A stretch of DNA of 64,000 nucleotides from Chiridota heheva (taxonomy: Eukaryota; Echinodermata; Holothuroidea; Apodida; Chiridotidae). A model generated the notes under the pieces. The model was given only the letters and a program-made list of their open reading frames with translations. It was not told where the DNA came from and searched no databases. The position numbers and the translations under genes were made by a program. The DNA lies in assembly GCA_020152595.1 (NCBI GenBank), contig JAIGNY010003204.1, positions 93,501 through 157,500 of the forward strand, read 5' to 3'. Shown here piece after piece: positions 22,979 to 34,200 of the stretch; positions within the stretch are counted from its first letter, which is position 1; the number at the start of each line of letters is the position of its first letter.

Positions 22979-23743
22979 TAGCTAGTCCCACAGTGGAAAG
23001 TTTGTTTTCTCCACGCTGAAGATTTACAACTTAATTTATACCTAGCAAAGTACTATACGTCAGTTTTCGTTGATAGCACCAAAATTTTAATGCATTTCTT
23101 TATAAATCTGAGAGAGAAATTATGCCAAACTTCGTCAAACTAGCTAAGCTCCACGCCAAAGATCATTGGCATAACATACATCCAGACTGGATCAGTGCAC
23201 AGGCTTTCAGCAGGGAGTTGTGATCTCCCGGCTTTCAGCCACATGATTGAACTTGGTTGGCACTTAATTGGGAGAAGATTTTAATTTGAACGTAGGCCTA
23301 GTAAATGCAAGTTGCACACAGCTTAGGTTAAACTTTAGCTCATTAACACCAACATTTTACAGCAGAACTAACGTTAGGACCCCAGCAATCATTCAATTTC
23401 AACCAACAGCTAAAACTGATCTTGGCACCAAATCGAAGCTCTTGAGTTCATGAAGCATAACAGTTGATACCACCATGGTCCTCTAGGTTTTGTTGTTATA
23501 AAATTCTTCACTGTCAGACTGTAGACTAGTTAAACCTCTTTCAAACAACCGTGAACGTGGTCTCACAGTCAGACAATCCCACGTGTGTGCACCCCTGCCC
23601 TGCACGAAGTCAAAATTAAAAAGCGATCTTTCATCAGTCCTGACTTACAAAATAAAAGGATCAGCTGTGCCAAACTTACCAACTACGTAATGGCCCAAAA
23701 TAAACAAGATCCGACGCGCACCAAAAGTGCGCCTGCGTACTAG
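22979..23743 (+). mobile_element. dispersed repeat R5, copy 2
   Basis: Highly similar to 14948-15787 but with internal deletions, for example after 'gtaggcctagtaaat'. It ends at the same CTAG. The terminal hairpin differs in sequence but is still paired here (GCGCAC-caaaa-GTGCGC). The next base is G, followed at once by a tRNA-like head. Confidence 0.7.
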
Positions 23744-23823
23744 GAGTCAGGTAGCTTAGTCGGTAGAGCACACGACTGAGATGCTGAAAATACCCGGTTC
23801 AAGCAGGGAGCTGGTTCAAGCCT
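23744..23823 (+). mobile_element. tRNA-like sequence (SINE head)
   Basis: 'gagtcaggtagcttagtcgg' then 'acccggttcaagc' match the A- and B-box regions and the sequence at 16848-16909. A partial second 'ggttcaagcc' follows. Confidence 0.6.
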
Positions 23824-23902
23824 CTGAATCTGAATAAATTAAGTCGGCAAAAATCCTTTTAGAGGACATCAACGCCAACGGAGCGTAGCAAAAGTATGAG
23901 GA
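23824..23902 (-). mobile_element. LINE L-A 3' end, solo tail
   Basis: About 80 bp identical in kind to the 3' end of the LINE at 21305-21384 in reverse orientation ('ctgaatctgaa', 'aagtcggcaaaaatcctttt', 'aggacatcaacgccaacgga'). It is an extreme 5' truncation, abutting the tRNA-like head. Confidence 0.8.
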
Positions 23903-23945
23903 TTTAAAAAAAATAATTAATCAATTAATAAGCTCCGTAGACTAA

Positions 23946-24026
23946 CGGTAGTACCGTCGGACTGACGTCAGCCGTGTTGGTATGGCTGCCGTTAGCGATG
24001 GCTGGCCGTCCGAGGGTACTACACAA
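23946..24026. repeat. inverted repeat, 15-bp arms
   Basis: GTAGTACCGTCGGAC pairs with GTCCGAGGGTACTAC (14 of 15), with a loop that has further self-complementary blocks (acggtag, ctgccgttagcgatggc). It could be a short MITE. Confidence 0.6.
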
Positions 24027-24029
24027 ATC

Positions 24030-25255
24030 TCTACCCTGCTGTACTCTCTTAGCCTTGTGTTTAAACATTGGAAAATCTCAGTTTTAAGATCTTTGTGAAA
24101 ACGAAACCATTTTACCCCTTTTTTCGCCCACAATGCTTATTCATGATGTTTTAGGCTATCCATGTCTTCAAAACCTGTTTTTACGGTGATTTTAGTTACT
24201 TTCATCAAAGTATTTTCGGGACTACTTTTCAATCCGTAAAAATTGTCTGACCAGCTCTCCAAAGTACGGTCAAAGTTCAAAACTTTGCTATCTCGGCTAT
24301 AAGATTTTATTGGGGATAATATGTTTTAGATTATTTGAAGGAAACAAATTAGGATAATACTTATAAAGTACAATTTTATAATTTAAACATTTCTTGGTGT
24401 TTTTATTTATCTGTTTTTTTACACATCTTTTATGCTAAAATTATTTAATAAAATTATATGAACCAAAAAAAAGTTGTTAGGAAAAAATCAACCTGCAATT
24501 TAGTGAAACATCCTAAAACTTTTTTGCGCCATTTTGAATAGTTGATCACAAACGTGTAGTGACTAAAAAGATGGTGACCTAAACATTGAAACGAAGAACT
24601 TTATCCCGTCATGGTAGGCTACTAGGCTAAATAGGTAAAGATTTAGGATGTATTTTTTGGGAAAAGTGTGTTGTTTAGACCTAATTGGTACAAGAATATC
24701 CAAAAAGTAAGTTACATTTTAATCATCAATTTTCTACAACGTGTGGAAAACAGGAATTGTATTACAATCAACAACCCTCGGACTCCCGGTCGGAGTCGTA
24801 CGGAAATCTCAATGTCAACCGTACTGTGGAATGCGTTATAACTAGGGGCCCAGTGGCTTTAACACCACCTGTCTCAGATTTTGCTCAACTATGGTGTGAG
24901 GGTAAAGACTATTAAGGGAAGATTCCATGCCAAATTGTATTGCAAAATATTAATCGGTTTCTGAAACCTGAGATATCTGTCTTTAAAATTGGCCAAAATT
25001 AGGCCCACAATTTAAAAAAAGCAGCCATTTTGAATATCTCTAAAAGTCACTAAAGGCATATACCAGTGATAGCCTACTGATAGGCTCATTAATTTTCTCT
25101 TAAATTAACTTATAGACAACCTACAGACTTGAAATTTGGTATGTAAGTATTTTGCAAAATCCAATTATAATGTCCAATTTCCCAACAGGAAATTCTAAAG
25201 CAGGTTAAATAGCGAATATGTAGATCAAAGAAAAATTTGTGGCAAATAAAGTTGA
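24030..25255. other. no gene seen
   Basis: AT-rich DNA with no recognisable domain or repeat. The 76-codon frame at 24685 has no supporting feature. Confidence 0.5.
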
Positions 25256-25259
25256 TATT

Positions 25260-27036
25260 TCTGAATCTGAATCGGTTAAGTCGGCAAAAATCCTTCAAGA
25301 GGACATGAACGCCAACCGAGCGTAAAAAGTATGAGTAAAAAAATATAAAAAATATAAAAAAACTAGTTAGCAATACAAGTGTTAGTAAGTTTAGCTTTGA
25401 AACAGTTGAGACTTGGTGCATGTACAATGTCTGACAGTAAAGTATTCCAATCCTTTAGTGTGTGAGGGAAGAACGAGTGTTTATATAGGCCTACATTCTT
25501 TTTAGCATAGGGAACCTGAAAATTAAGGTCATGGTTATTTCTTGTATTAGCTCTGACGGTGGGGATAAGTTCATCTTTATTGATGGTGACAAGATTGTTA
25601 TTGATTTTATATAGCATATGTAGCCGGGTGTTGTATCTTCTTGTTTTTATCAGGGGCCAATCTAATTTATGAAGCATGTATTTTACACTTGATTTATAAG
25701 AGTAGTCTGCCATACAGAACCTGGCTGCTCTCCTTTGATTAGATTCAAGTTTATCCACATCGCACTGGTGATGGGGGTCCCAGACTGCTGATGCGTACTC
25801 AAGTACTGGCCTGACTAGAACTTTTTAAGTAGTGGATTTAACGTAGGTGGGACAGTTTGAGAGGTTACGTTTTAATAGGCCAAGTACAGAGTTAGCTTTC
25901 ATGGTTATGTTATGTATATGTTTATCCCATCTAAGTTTATTATCAATTTCAACATCTAGGTATGGATGGGAGTTGACATGGTTTAGTGGTAGGTTGCATA
26001 AGGTATAAACAGGTGATTTAAAGCATTTCTTAGAAGAAATTGACAAGATGTAGCATTTAGAGGGGTTGAAATTCATTTGCCATTTGTTTTGCCATTGTTC
26101 AAGTTTGTTAAGATCATCTTGGAGGATTTGTTGGTCAGAGGGGTTATCAATTGTTCTGTACACAAGGCAGTCTAACTGTGCTGTTTATATTATCAGAGAT
26201 GTCATTTATATATAAAAGGAAAAGCAAAGGACCCAAAACAGTACCTTGTGGTACACCAGATAAAACCTGTTTAGAATCAGAGATTTCACCATCACAGACA
26301 ACACGCTGAATGCGGTTGTTGAGGAATGATGCAAACCAGGCCAGGAGATTTCCATCAATGCCATAGGCGGAAAGTTTGGATAACAGGCGCATGGTGTGGG
26401 ACTTTATTAAAGGCTTTTGAGAAGTCAAGAATAGCCATAGAGATGTTACTGTTTTGGTCAATTTGTTTAGAGATATCATTTATTGTTAAGAGAAGTTGTG
26501 TTTCAGTGGATCTTTTTGCACGGAAGCCATGCTGTAAATCAGTTAAGATATTATGCTCATCAAGGAATTTCATCACACGTGAGTGAATTATATGCTCAAG
26601 GATTTTACTACACACGCAGGTGAGTGAAATAGGTCTGTAATTAGCTGGGCTTTGTTTATCACCTTTTTTAAAAACGCTACATATGTTTGCTTTTTTCCAC
26701 TTGTTAGGGATAGTACCATTATCGACAGAGGTTTGAAAGAGATCAGATAGAATTTCATAGAGGTCATCAGCGTGTGTTTTTAAAAACCATGGTGGTATAT
26801 GGTCAGGACCTGAGGCTTTGTTGGGGTCTAGGTTATGCAATTGCTTTTTGACACCCTCTGGAGTAATTATAAGTTGGTTTATTTTGCTGTTAGACAGTGG
26901 TCAAGTTACAGGGATTTGGGAGGTGTTTGCTTCTGTGAAAACACTGAAAAACTGGTCATTTAGAATGTTAGCTTTAGTTTTGCAAAAGGTGGTGATGGTT
27001 GGGTTTTTTTTCCTGTGGGGAGATCCAACCATTTAA
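25260..27036 (-). mobile_element. CR1-like LINE L-A, 5'-truncated copy
   Basis: Minus-strand copy of the 3' part of the LINE at 17-21 kb. From 26840 downward: PNKASGPDHIPPWFL, NYRPISLTCVCSKILEHI, MAILDFSKAFNKVPHH, SGVPQGTVLGPLLFL, then 26163-25825 (WQMNFNPSKCY, LDVEIDNKLRWDKHI) and 25758-25363 (C-terminal domain). Frameshifts separate these pieces and the FADD block is damaged at the 26160 junction. The tail 'ctgaatctgaatc' is at 25261. It lacks both SINEs, so it shows the pre-insertion sequence. Confidence 0.93.
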
Positions 27037-27523
27037 ATTTGAAGTGTAATTTTGAATTATCACATGATCATTCCATATATGGACCAGAAGTTTGGAAAAC
27101 TGTCAACTCTCCATCTTTGATTCTTTCCAAATTTTGTCAGATTGAAGCTTACCAACTATAATACAGCTCTGTCAAATTTGACAATTTTTAGCATTTGATG
27201 CTTTTTGAAAACTGGTCACTCAAAGACCATGGGTCAAAAACCATAAAGTCATTTTTTTCGTTTGTGTAGAAATTGATTTTAAAAACTTTTTAAAAGCCTA
27301 ATAATATTTAGGCATCAGCATGAAAAGCATGGCATTATAATACTGTGGCATGAGCAACCCCCTCCCTTTCCTGCCTAAGTCCATTCTGTAGTAATACAAT
27401 GAATAAACACATATTACTAAGTGTTTAATGATTACAAATATTACCATTTCAATTGAAAATAGAGCCATTGGTACAGAAATTTGACAGCATATTGATACAA
27501 AATATATAATTTCTTCATTGCAG
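27036..27523. other. no gene seen; 5' flank of SLC45
   Basis: Unassigned sequence up to a good splice acceptor (pyrimidine tract and CAG at 27509-27523). No promoter could be assigned. The first, non-coding exon of SLC45 was not located. Confidence 0.45.
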
Positions 27524-28251
27524 GGCCTGGGCTGAGTGCACTGTATATGCACACGACACAGCAATATCAAGTGATCCAGGTGTGGCTATCTTGGAACAGC
27601 TACAGTACTAGAATTTGACCAACATGTCTTTGTCTGAAGATGATGTTCCGTCAAATTACTCCATCTGTGTTACACCCTCCCATCACTCGTCAAATGTTCC
27701 TGCATACTCCTCATCAGTTCCAACTCCCACCAACCATCTCTTGTTCTTGCAACAAAGAGCTGAATGTCACCAAAATGGAAGGTTACGAACCACATCTTGG
27801 ACCCATCGCCGGAGCCTTTCCTACTCGGTGCTAAGCTTGTTCAGCGATGACAGTGCTGAATCTACTTGCTCACCAGAACAATCGGCACAAACGTGTGACT
27901 CGTCAGTCAGTCTAGAATTGCAGGAGATTCCCAAGAGGTCGTTTTTGCAACTTTTCATGAATTGTATGTTTCAGTTTGGCTCAGAGTTTCTTTATGCCAC
28001 GGAGACGGCCCTAGTGACCCCTATTCTTCTTCAGCTCGGACTCCCAAATCAGTTTTACAGCATAACGTGGCTCGCCAGCCCCATTTTGGGGTTCCTCTTC
28101 ACCCCTCTTATTGGATCAGCTAGTGACAAATGTCATCTGAAGTGGGGTCGCAGGAGACCATTTATTCTGACATTCTGCATTGGTGTATTGATCGGAGTCA
28201 CACTTCTGCTGAATGGAGGAGATATTGGTGTATTGTTGGGAGATACTACAA
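27524..28251 (+). CDS. SLC45 coding exon 1 (with 5' UTR 27524-27623)
   Basis: The ATG at 27624 is chosen because an in-frame TAG lies 15 bp upstream (27609-27611) and the residues fit the family N terminus; the TTG at 27615 is not needed. An acceptor at 27522-27523 suggests an upstream non-coding exon. The exon encodes residues 1-209: acidic/Ser-rich tail, TM1 (about 108-132), TM2 (about 141-165), the GRRRPF loop and TM3. Donor GTGAGT at 28252, phase 1. Confidence 0.93.
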
Positions 28252-31200
28252 GTGAGTGATTGAGTTAAACTCATTTTATGTACATTTCATTTTCTTTCTT
28301 TGCTGCTGTGTTGTGAACTTTTTTAAAGTGGTTATCATCAGAGTTTGGTCATTCCACTTCATCGACCACTGATCAATTGATTGGCGACCACTGATCAACT
28401 GATTGGCGACCACTAATCAACTGATTGGTGACCACTGATCAACTGATTGGTGACCACTGATCAATTGATTGGCGACCTCTGATCAACTGATTGGCGACCA
28501 CTGATCAACCTGATTGGCGACCACTGGTCAACTGATTGGCCCAATGTATTAGCTTAGTGGTAAAAAATGTAAAGATATGTTCACAAGTGTGTTTCAAAAT
28601 AACTGGTGAAGCAAGTCTCCACACCCAATATACCTCCCTGCAGACCCTTAGCTTGATTTGAAAAGGGGCAGGGAGCTAGACTTGTTGATGGGGCACATAT
28701 ACCTCCCTGCAGACCCCTAGCTTGATTTGAAAAGAGGCAGGGAGCTAGACTTGTTGATGGGGCACATATACCTCCCTGCAGACCCCTAGCTTGATTTGAA
28801 AAGGGGCAGGGAGCTAGACTTGTTGATGGGGCACATTAATGCGTGTGAATCATTGCGTCATTTTGGCATGGTGTCCAGGGGCCTTAAGGCTCAAGCCCCT
28901 GGTGAAGTTTTGGGATTTTAGCTTTAATGTATAATCATACATCAGAATGAATTAAATGAAACTACTGTATTCTGCCTGGTAAAGGACCAGTCATTAGCCA
29001 AACAGGACAATTGCTCACCATGCTATCTGTGTTCTGTATCCATGTGAGGTAATTCATTTTAATATGAGGTTAATTAGGATTCTTAAGATATCTCAAGAAT
29101 TTATGATTGGATTTGAATTAGATTTTGTGTGTGTTGTGTTTGCTGTCTAAGAAACATATTCTAACATATTTTGTCTTGCTATTTTGTGGCTTAAAAACCA
29201 TGGGATATGTCAAAAAAGTAGTAAAACTGAATTTAGGAAGGGTATTTATGATATAACACCTGAAAATGATCAAGGAAAATAGTGAAAGAATACAACAAAA
29301 AAAAAAATTGTTTCTGTAAAATACTTTCAACAATTTTTAAGAATGTAGGGATAAAGATGCCAGCTTTCCTAATGGACTTACCACACCTTTCAACTCAGAA
29401 GTGGTGGCTCAGTGGTTAAGGAGCCATGCTTGTATCCGAAGGGTAACCGGGTTCAATTTCCATCGTGAGCACTGCAGTGTGTCCTTAAGAAACTTACATG
29501 TTTGCTTCAGTCTACTCAGCTGTGAAAAATGAGTACCAGCACTGCTGGGGAGTTAATCTGTGATGGACTGGCGTCCTGTCCAGGGGAAGTTATGTACTCT
29601 CATCCGCTTGCGCCATAGAATCCGGGGATAAGCACCGGCCCTTATGAGTCCATAATGGCTTCGATGGATTTAGCTTTAGCTTTACATCAGCCATTTCTAC
29701 ACAGATAAGACAGAGCTTTAAACTTAAACATCTCCTTAATGGAATAAGAGTTTTGAAGCTTTCTTCACCATTTTGTTTCTTTTGAAGTCCTCTTTATATA
29801 AGATGGACATGCTTGACCACTAAATGAATCATTTAATGAATGACTTAATGGAAGACTCAATATCTGTATGTAATTCTTTAACCCTTCGTGACCCACATGT
29901 TCGCAAACGATTGGACATGCACTTTCAAAAAATTATTTTACTTTGTTAAATAGGCCTACAATGGTAATTCTGGTATCATTTGGGAGAACTTAAATAGTTC
30001 TTTCAGAAAATTAAATTTTTAATTAGGGTGATGTTGAAGATTTAAAAAAAAACATTGGTTGGAATAGAGAAAATTAAACAAAATTTAACCAAAAAAAAAC
30101 AACCTTTTTTTTCTTTTCTTTAAAAGCTTACAGTACTTGCCATATTTCCAGACCTTGCTTTTGCCTGAAACCTGTGAGGAACTTACAAACACATCAATGT
30201 GTCCAATTTCAGTTAAATTTTGACTGCCCCTATCATCAGCATCTTTTTTGGCAAAAGTTGTGAAAATTATCATGATTTATAACCTTTTTGAGACCAAAAT
30301 TTGGCAAAAATCATAAGTTTCTGATCACGTTATAACTCCCCTTCATAGCGCAATTGAAGTACTAAACCACACACTAAGACATACCCAGTCTAGTGTAGGG
30401 GTTAGCGTTCAGGATGTTCACGTGAATTGCCTGGGTTCAAACTCTGAGCCGGATGCTTGGCTTTGTTTTTAATTACATTGGTGATTATTAATTGTTTATT
30501 TTTCATTGTTTTTACAAGTTTTGCTTTGAGAAAAAAACAAAAACATTTGAGACTGGTAGCATTGAAAGGAAATTTCACGAATTTTCATTATTAACAAGAA
30601 ATAATACAAGCTAAAAAAATAGAGCAATTTTGACCTAATTTTGCCTAACATTTGCATATTTATGTCAATATTTCCTTTATTTTAATTTTTTATTGAAAAG
30701 TTTGTTTTCTTAGCATTCATATAAACCAAACTGATAGAAAACGAAAGGAATCTGCTGCACCACATTAAACAATTAGTGTCTCTTAGTTATGAAAAACCAC
30801 ACCCACCATGGTAATGCGGTAACTATGTGGGTTGGGGAAAACAAACCTCAAATCCGCAATGGTGCATTACCAATGCATTGACATTTAGATGTTTGCGAGG
30901 CCTGCCGCAGCTTTGATCCATTTATGGCACTTCACTGGATCTTTAGAGTTTTTAGCAAAGTGGATAAACAAAATTTAGTTTGCCAAGTGTTCTGGGTAAA
31001 AGCAATCAGATTTACAAAGCCCACAATGGGCCTGTAGGCACAATTTGTGTTCACCATTCTGCCGTCACGTCTTTGTGTGCAGAAGTTTGTATTGTACAAT
31101 ATATTGCATAGACTGCATGAGCGCATGCTGGTAGCTAGCTGTACTGTACCAGTACCGCGTAGGATGTTTGCCCCACTTAGTTACGCAGATTTTGTTGCTA

Positions 31201-34200
31201 GGCAAATTCAGGTAGTGATTGGTTGAAAAGCTGTCAATCATCTAACTCAGACAGCTCAATTGTGATAAACATTTAAAAAAAACAAACAATATTTACCGAA
31301 AAGACTACCAAGGTCGCCCTGTAATACTGTACATTACAAAATTTGCATAAAATATGCAACTTCACGCCTTGGATAAAAGGTAAAATGAATGGTCATTGTT
31401 TGACTAATTTTTATGAAATTTTGTTGCTACTATGATAGTTTTTAGGAGATCTCAAAGAAATGTATCACCTCTGCACGTCTATAAATAAATTGGGATAATT
31501 GAATAAGAGATGTGCGACAGTAGTTTTCATGATATAATGTTGGATCATGTGATTAAGGGTGTTGACCATACATGATGATGAAAAGAATGCTTCAGATATG
31601 GTACATAATCTAAAGTAGCTTTTTGATGAGTATTGATTTGCGTGGTGATGAAGATAATAGTGGTCACTCAAAGGTTTAAAATTAGGAGGGATTTTTCCCC
31701 CTTGTGCAAATATTTTTTTTTTTTTGGGGTAAAAATGAGAATTCTTCTTGAAAAATACCAAAAAAGGTCAAAAACACTCAAAAAGAAGCCAAAAATACAA
31801 AAAAATACCCAACATTAGCTGGAAAATGTCAAATTAGGCTTTTTTTTTGGGGGGGGGGAGGGGGGAATTACCCCCCTTTAAAAATTTTGAGCAGGAATTT
31901 GATTGTACTGTATGTGAGGAAATCCGGCAATCTTACACTTAATGTGAACACTGGAGAATAATAAAGTACAGTACTTAGATCTCATATTACATTGTTCAAT
32001 AAAATTCCATGAATGAGGATCTGATATTGTTCCTAGTAAGATTTCAGTCATTTCTACACAGAACTAATTGTACTGCATACGAAGAACCAACTGAATGAAT
32101 GGAATTAATAATGTGAATTGACTTTCATTTCATTGACATGGTTGGTGTTATCTTAATGGATTTAAGCACCAACACTGTCCTGCCAGGGCGTACCTGACTG
32201 ATATACATAACTGTATGCAGAGTTTTAAGTTTCCCGATTTAAATTTTCTATCAGACTCTTCCTTGGTGAAATGCATAGCATTACATACATCCGTTCTTGA
32301 ATTTTTTTCCTTACAGCTCAATAACATTGGCATGATTATTACTCTGTTTGGTGTCATCTTGATGGATTTAAGCTCCAACACGGATGACTGTCCCAGTTTA
32401 CATTTACTATCATAATCCTTCTTGGTGGAATGCATAACAATACATACACCCATTCTTGAAACTTCTTCCTTAGATCTTAATAAATTTTAGCACCAACTCT
32501 GGTGACTGTCCTACCAGGGCATACCTGACTGACATACAGAGTTTAAGTTTTCCAATTTTCTATCAGTACCCTCCTTGGTGGAATGCATAGCAGTACACAC
32601 GTTCATTCTTAAAATTTCCTCCTTACAGCTCATACCATTGGCATGATTATTACTCTGTTTGGTATCATCTTGTTGGATTTTAGCACCAACTCTGGTGACT
32701 GTCCTGCCAGGGCGTACCTAATTGATGTATGCAGAGCTGAAGATGCGCAGTTTGCATTCACCATCAGAACACTTCTTGGAGGTAATACATTGCATTCCTA
32801 AAGGTGCTTACACCTAAAACATTGGACCAAATCATTGGGACACTGATTTTCCTCTGTATATTCAAATTAAATGCCGTGAATCGCATCTAATAGCGCTGCT
32901 TCCATCCCATGGTCTACATGACTTGTCCTTCTTAAAAATTTGTTCCAGCAAATCATAACCACAAACTTACTGTAGCAAATAGTGAGACCACTTTTTCTTA
33001 ATTAAAATAACCACACAATAAGGACTTTATCCATTGCTAATATGATACTCAGCACCAAATTCCACAACAACTAAGATTTTCAGAAAAAGAAAATAAAGAG
33101 GAAAAATCTGACCGACCTGGTCACGTATCAGGTCGGGTCTGACTGTTTGAAACTTTAAGGAGCAGAACAACTAATGAAATATTTAATCCCATAGCTTCAA
33201 AAGGATCTCATGTGAATGAAGAATAATAATTTGAGGGTGTGTAGGGTCAATTCTGACCCCACCCCTCACCCCCCCAAAAAAAAAAAAATAATTGTGGGAT
33301 CATGCCATGAAAAAGGAGAACTGGTGCCATACAGGCGGAAACTTATTCATCAAAACAAACAATAATAATTGACTGCCCCCACGTCTTACTCTTATGTCCA
33401 CTGAGTCAATAATTTCTTACCCTAACTTTATATCTCTCTCTGTCCTGAGGCACTTTAGGCCATGACATCGCTTTAAATTTCCATCCTGCACGGTTTTCTG
33501 TAGCCCTCCGCACCTCTGCCCAACTTCTTAAACCTTTTTATCTTTCTCTATCATGTTATCACTACTAAACAGTAATGAACAAAATGAAATGGACCAATAG
33601 TGTATATTGTCACATATAAATTGTAAAATACTGTATGTTTTTGTCACATATATATTATCAAATACTGTATATTTTTGTCACATATATATTATCAAATACT
33701 GTATATTTTTGTCACATAAATATTATCAAAAAGTGTATATTTTTATCACATATACATTGACAGACACTGTATATTTATTGTCACCTATGTAGGTCTAGGT
33801 GGTGGACTTGGTTATCTGCTGAATGGTATCGACTGGGAAACCACAGCCCTAGGAGTCATTGGTCCTCAAGAACGAATCATCTTTATTATGTGTACCTTTA
33901 TCTGCATCATCTCATTCACTGTGAATCTCATCAGCATTCCAGAAGTCCCTCTAGAGAAGGTGAAAAAGCTCAGACAGAACGAGGCAACGCCGCTGCTGCA
34001 AGAACACAGGAGAAGTGTCACCAGTAACATTTTTGAAGATGAAGTGTTGCCATCTTTCACCTCCAACTTGCAAAGTGTCCAACTGTTTTCTGGGAAGACA
34101 AAAGATACAGATGATACATCACATACATTAAGACAAGAAGTTAACGGGGCACTCATTATGAAGAAGAGGAGAATGCAAGCTCCATCTCCTCGCTATTTTT

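Noticed and set aside
27615..27623. TTG at 27615 as the SLC45 start
   Set aside because: A normal ATG follows at 27624 and nuclear animal genes rarely start at TTG.
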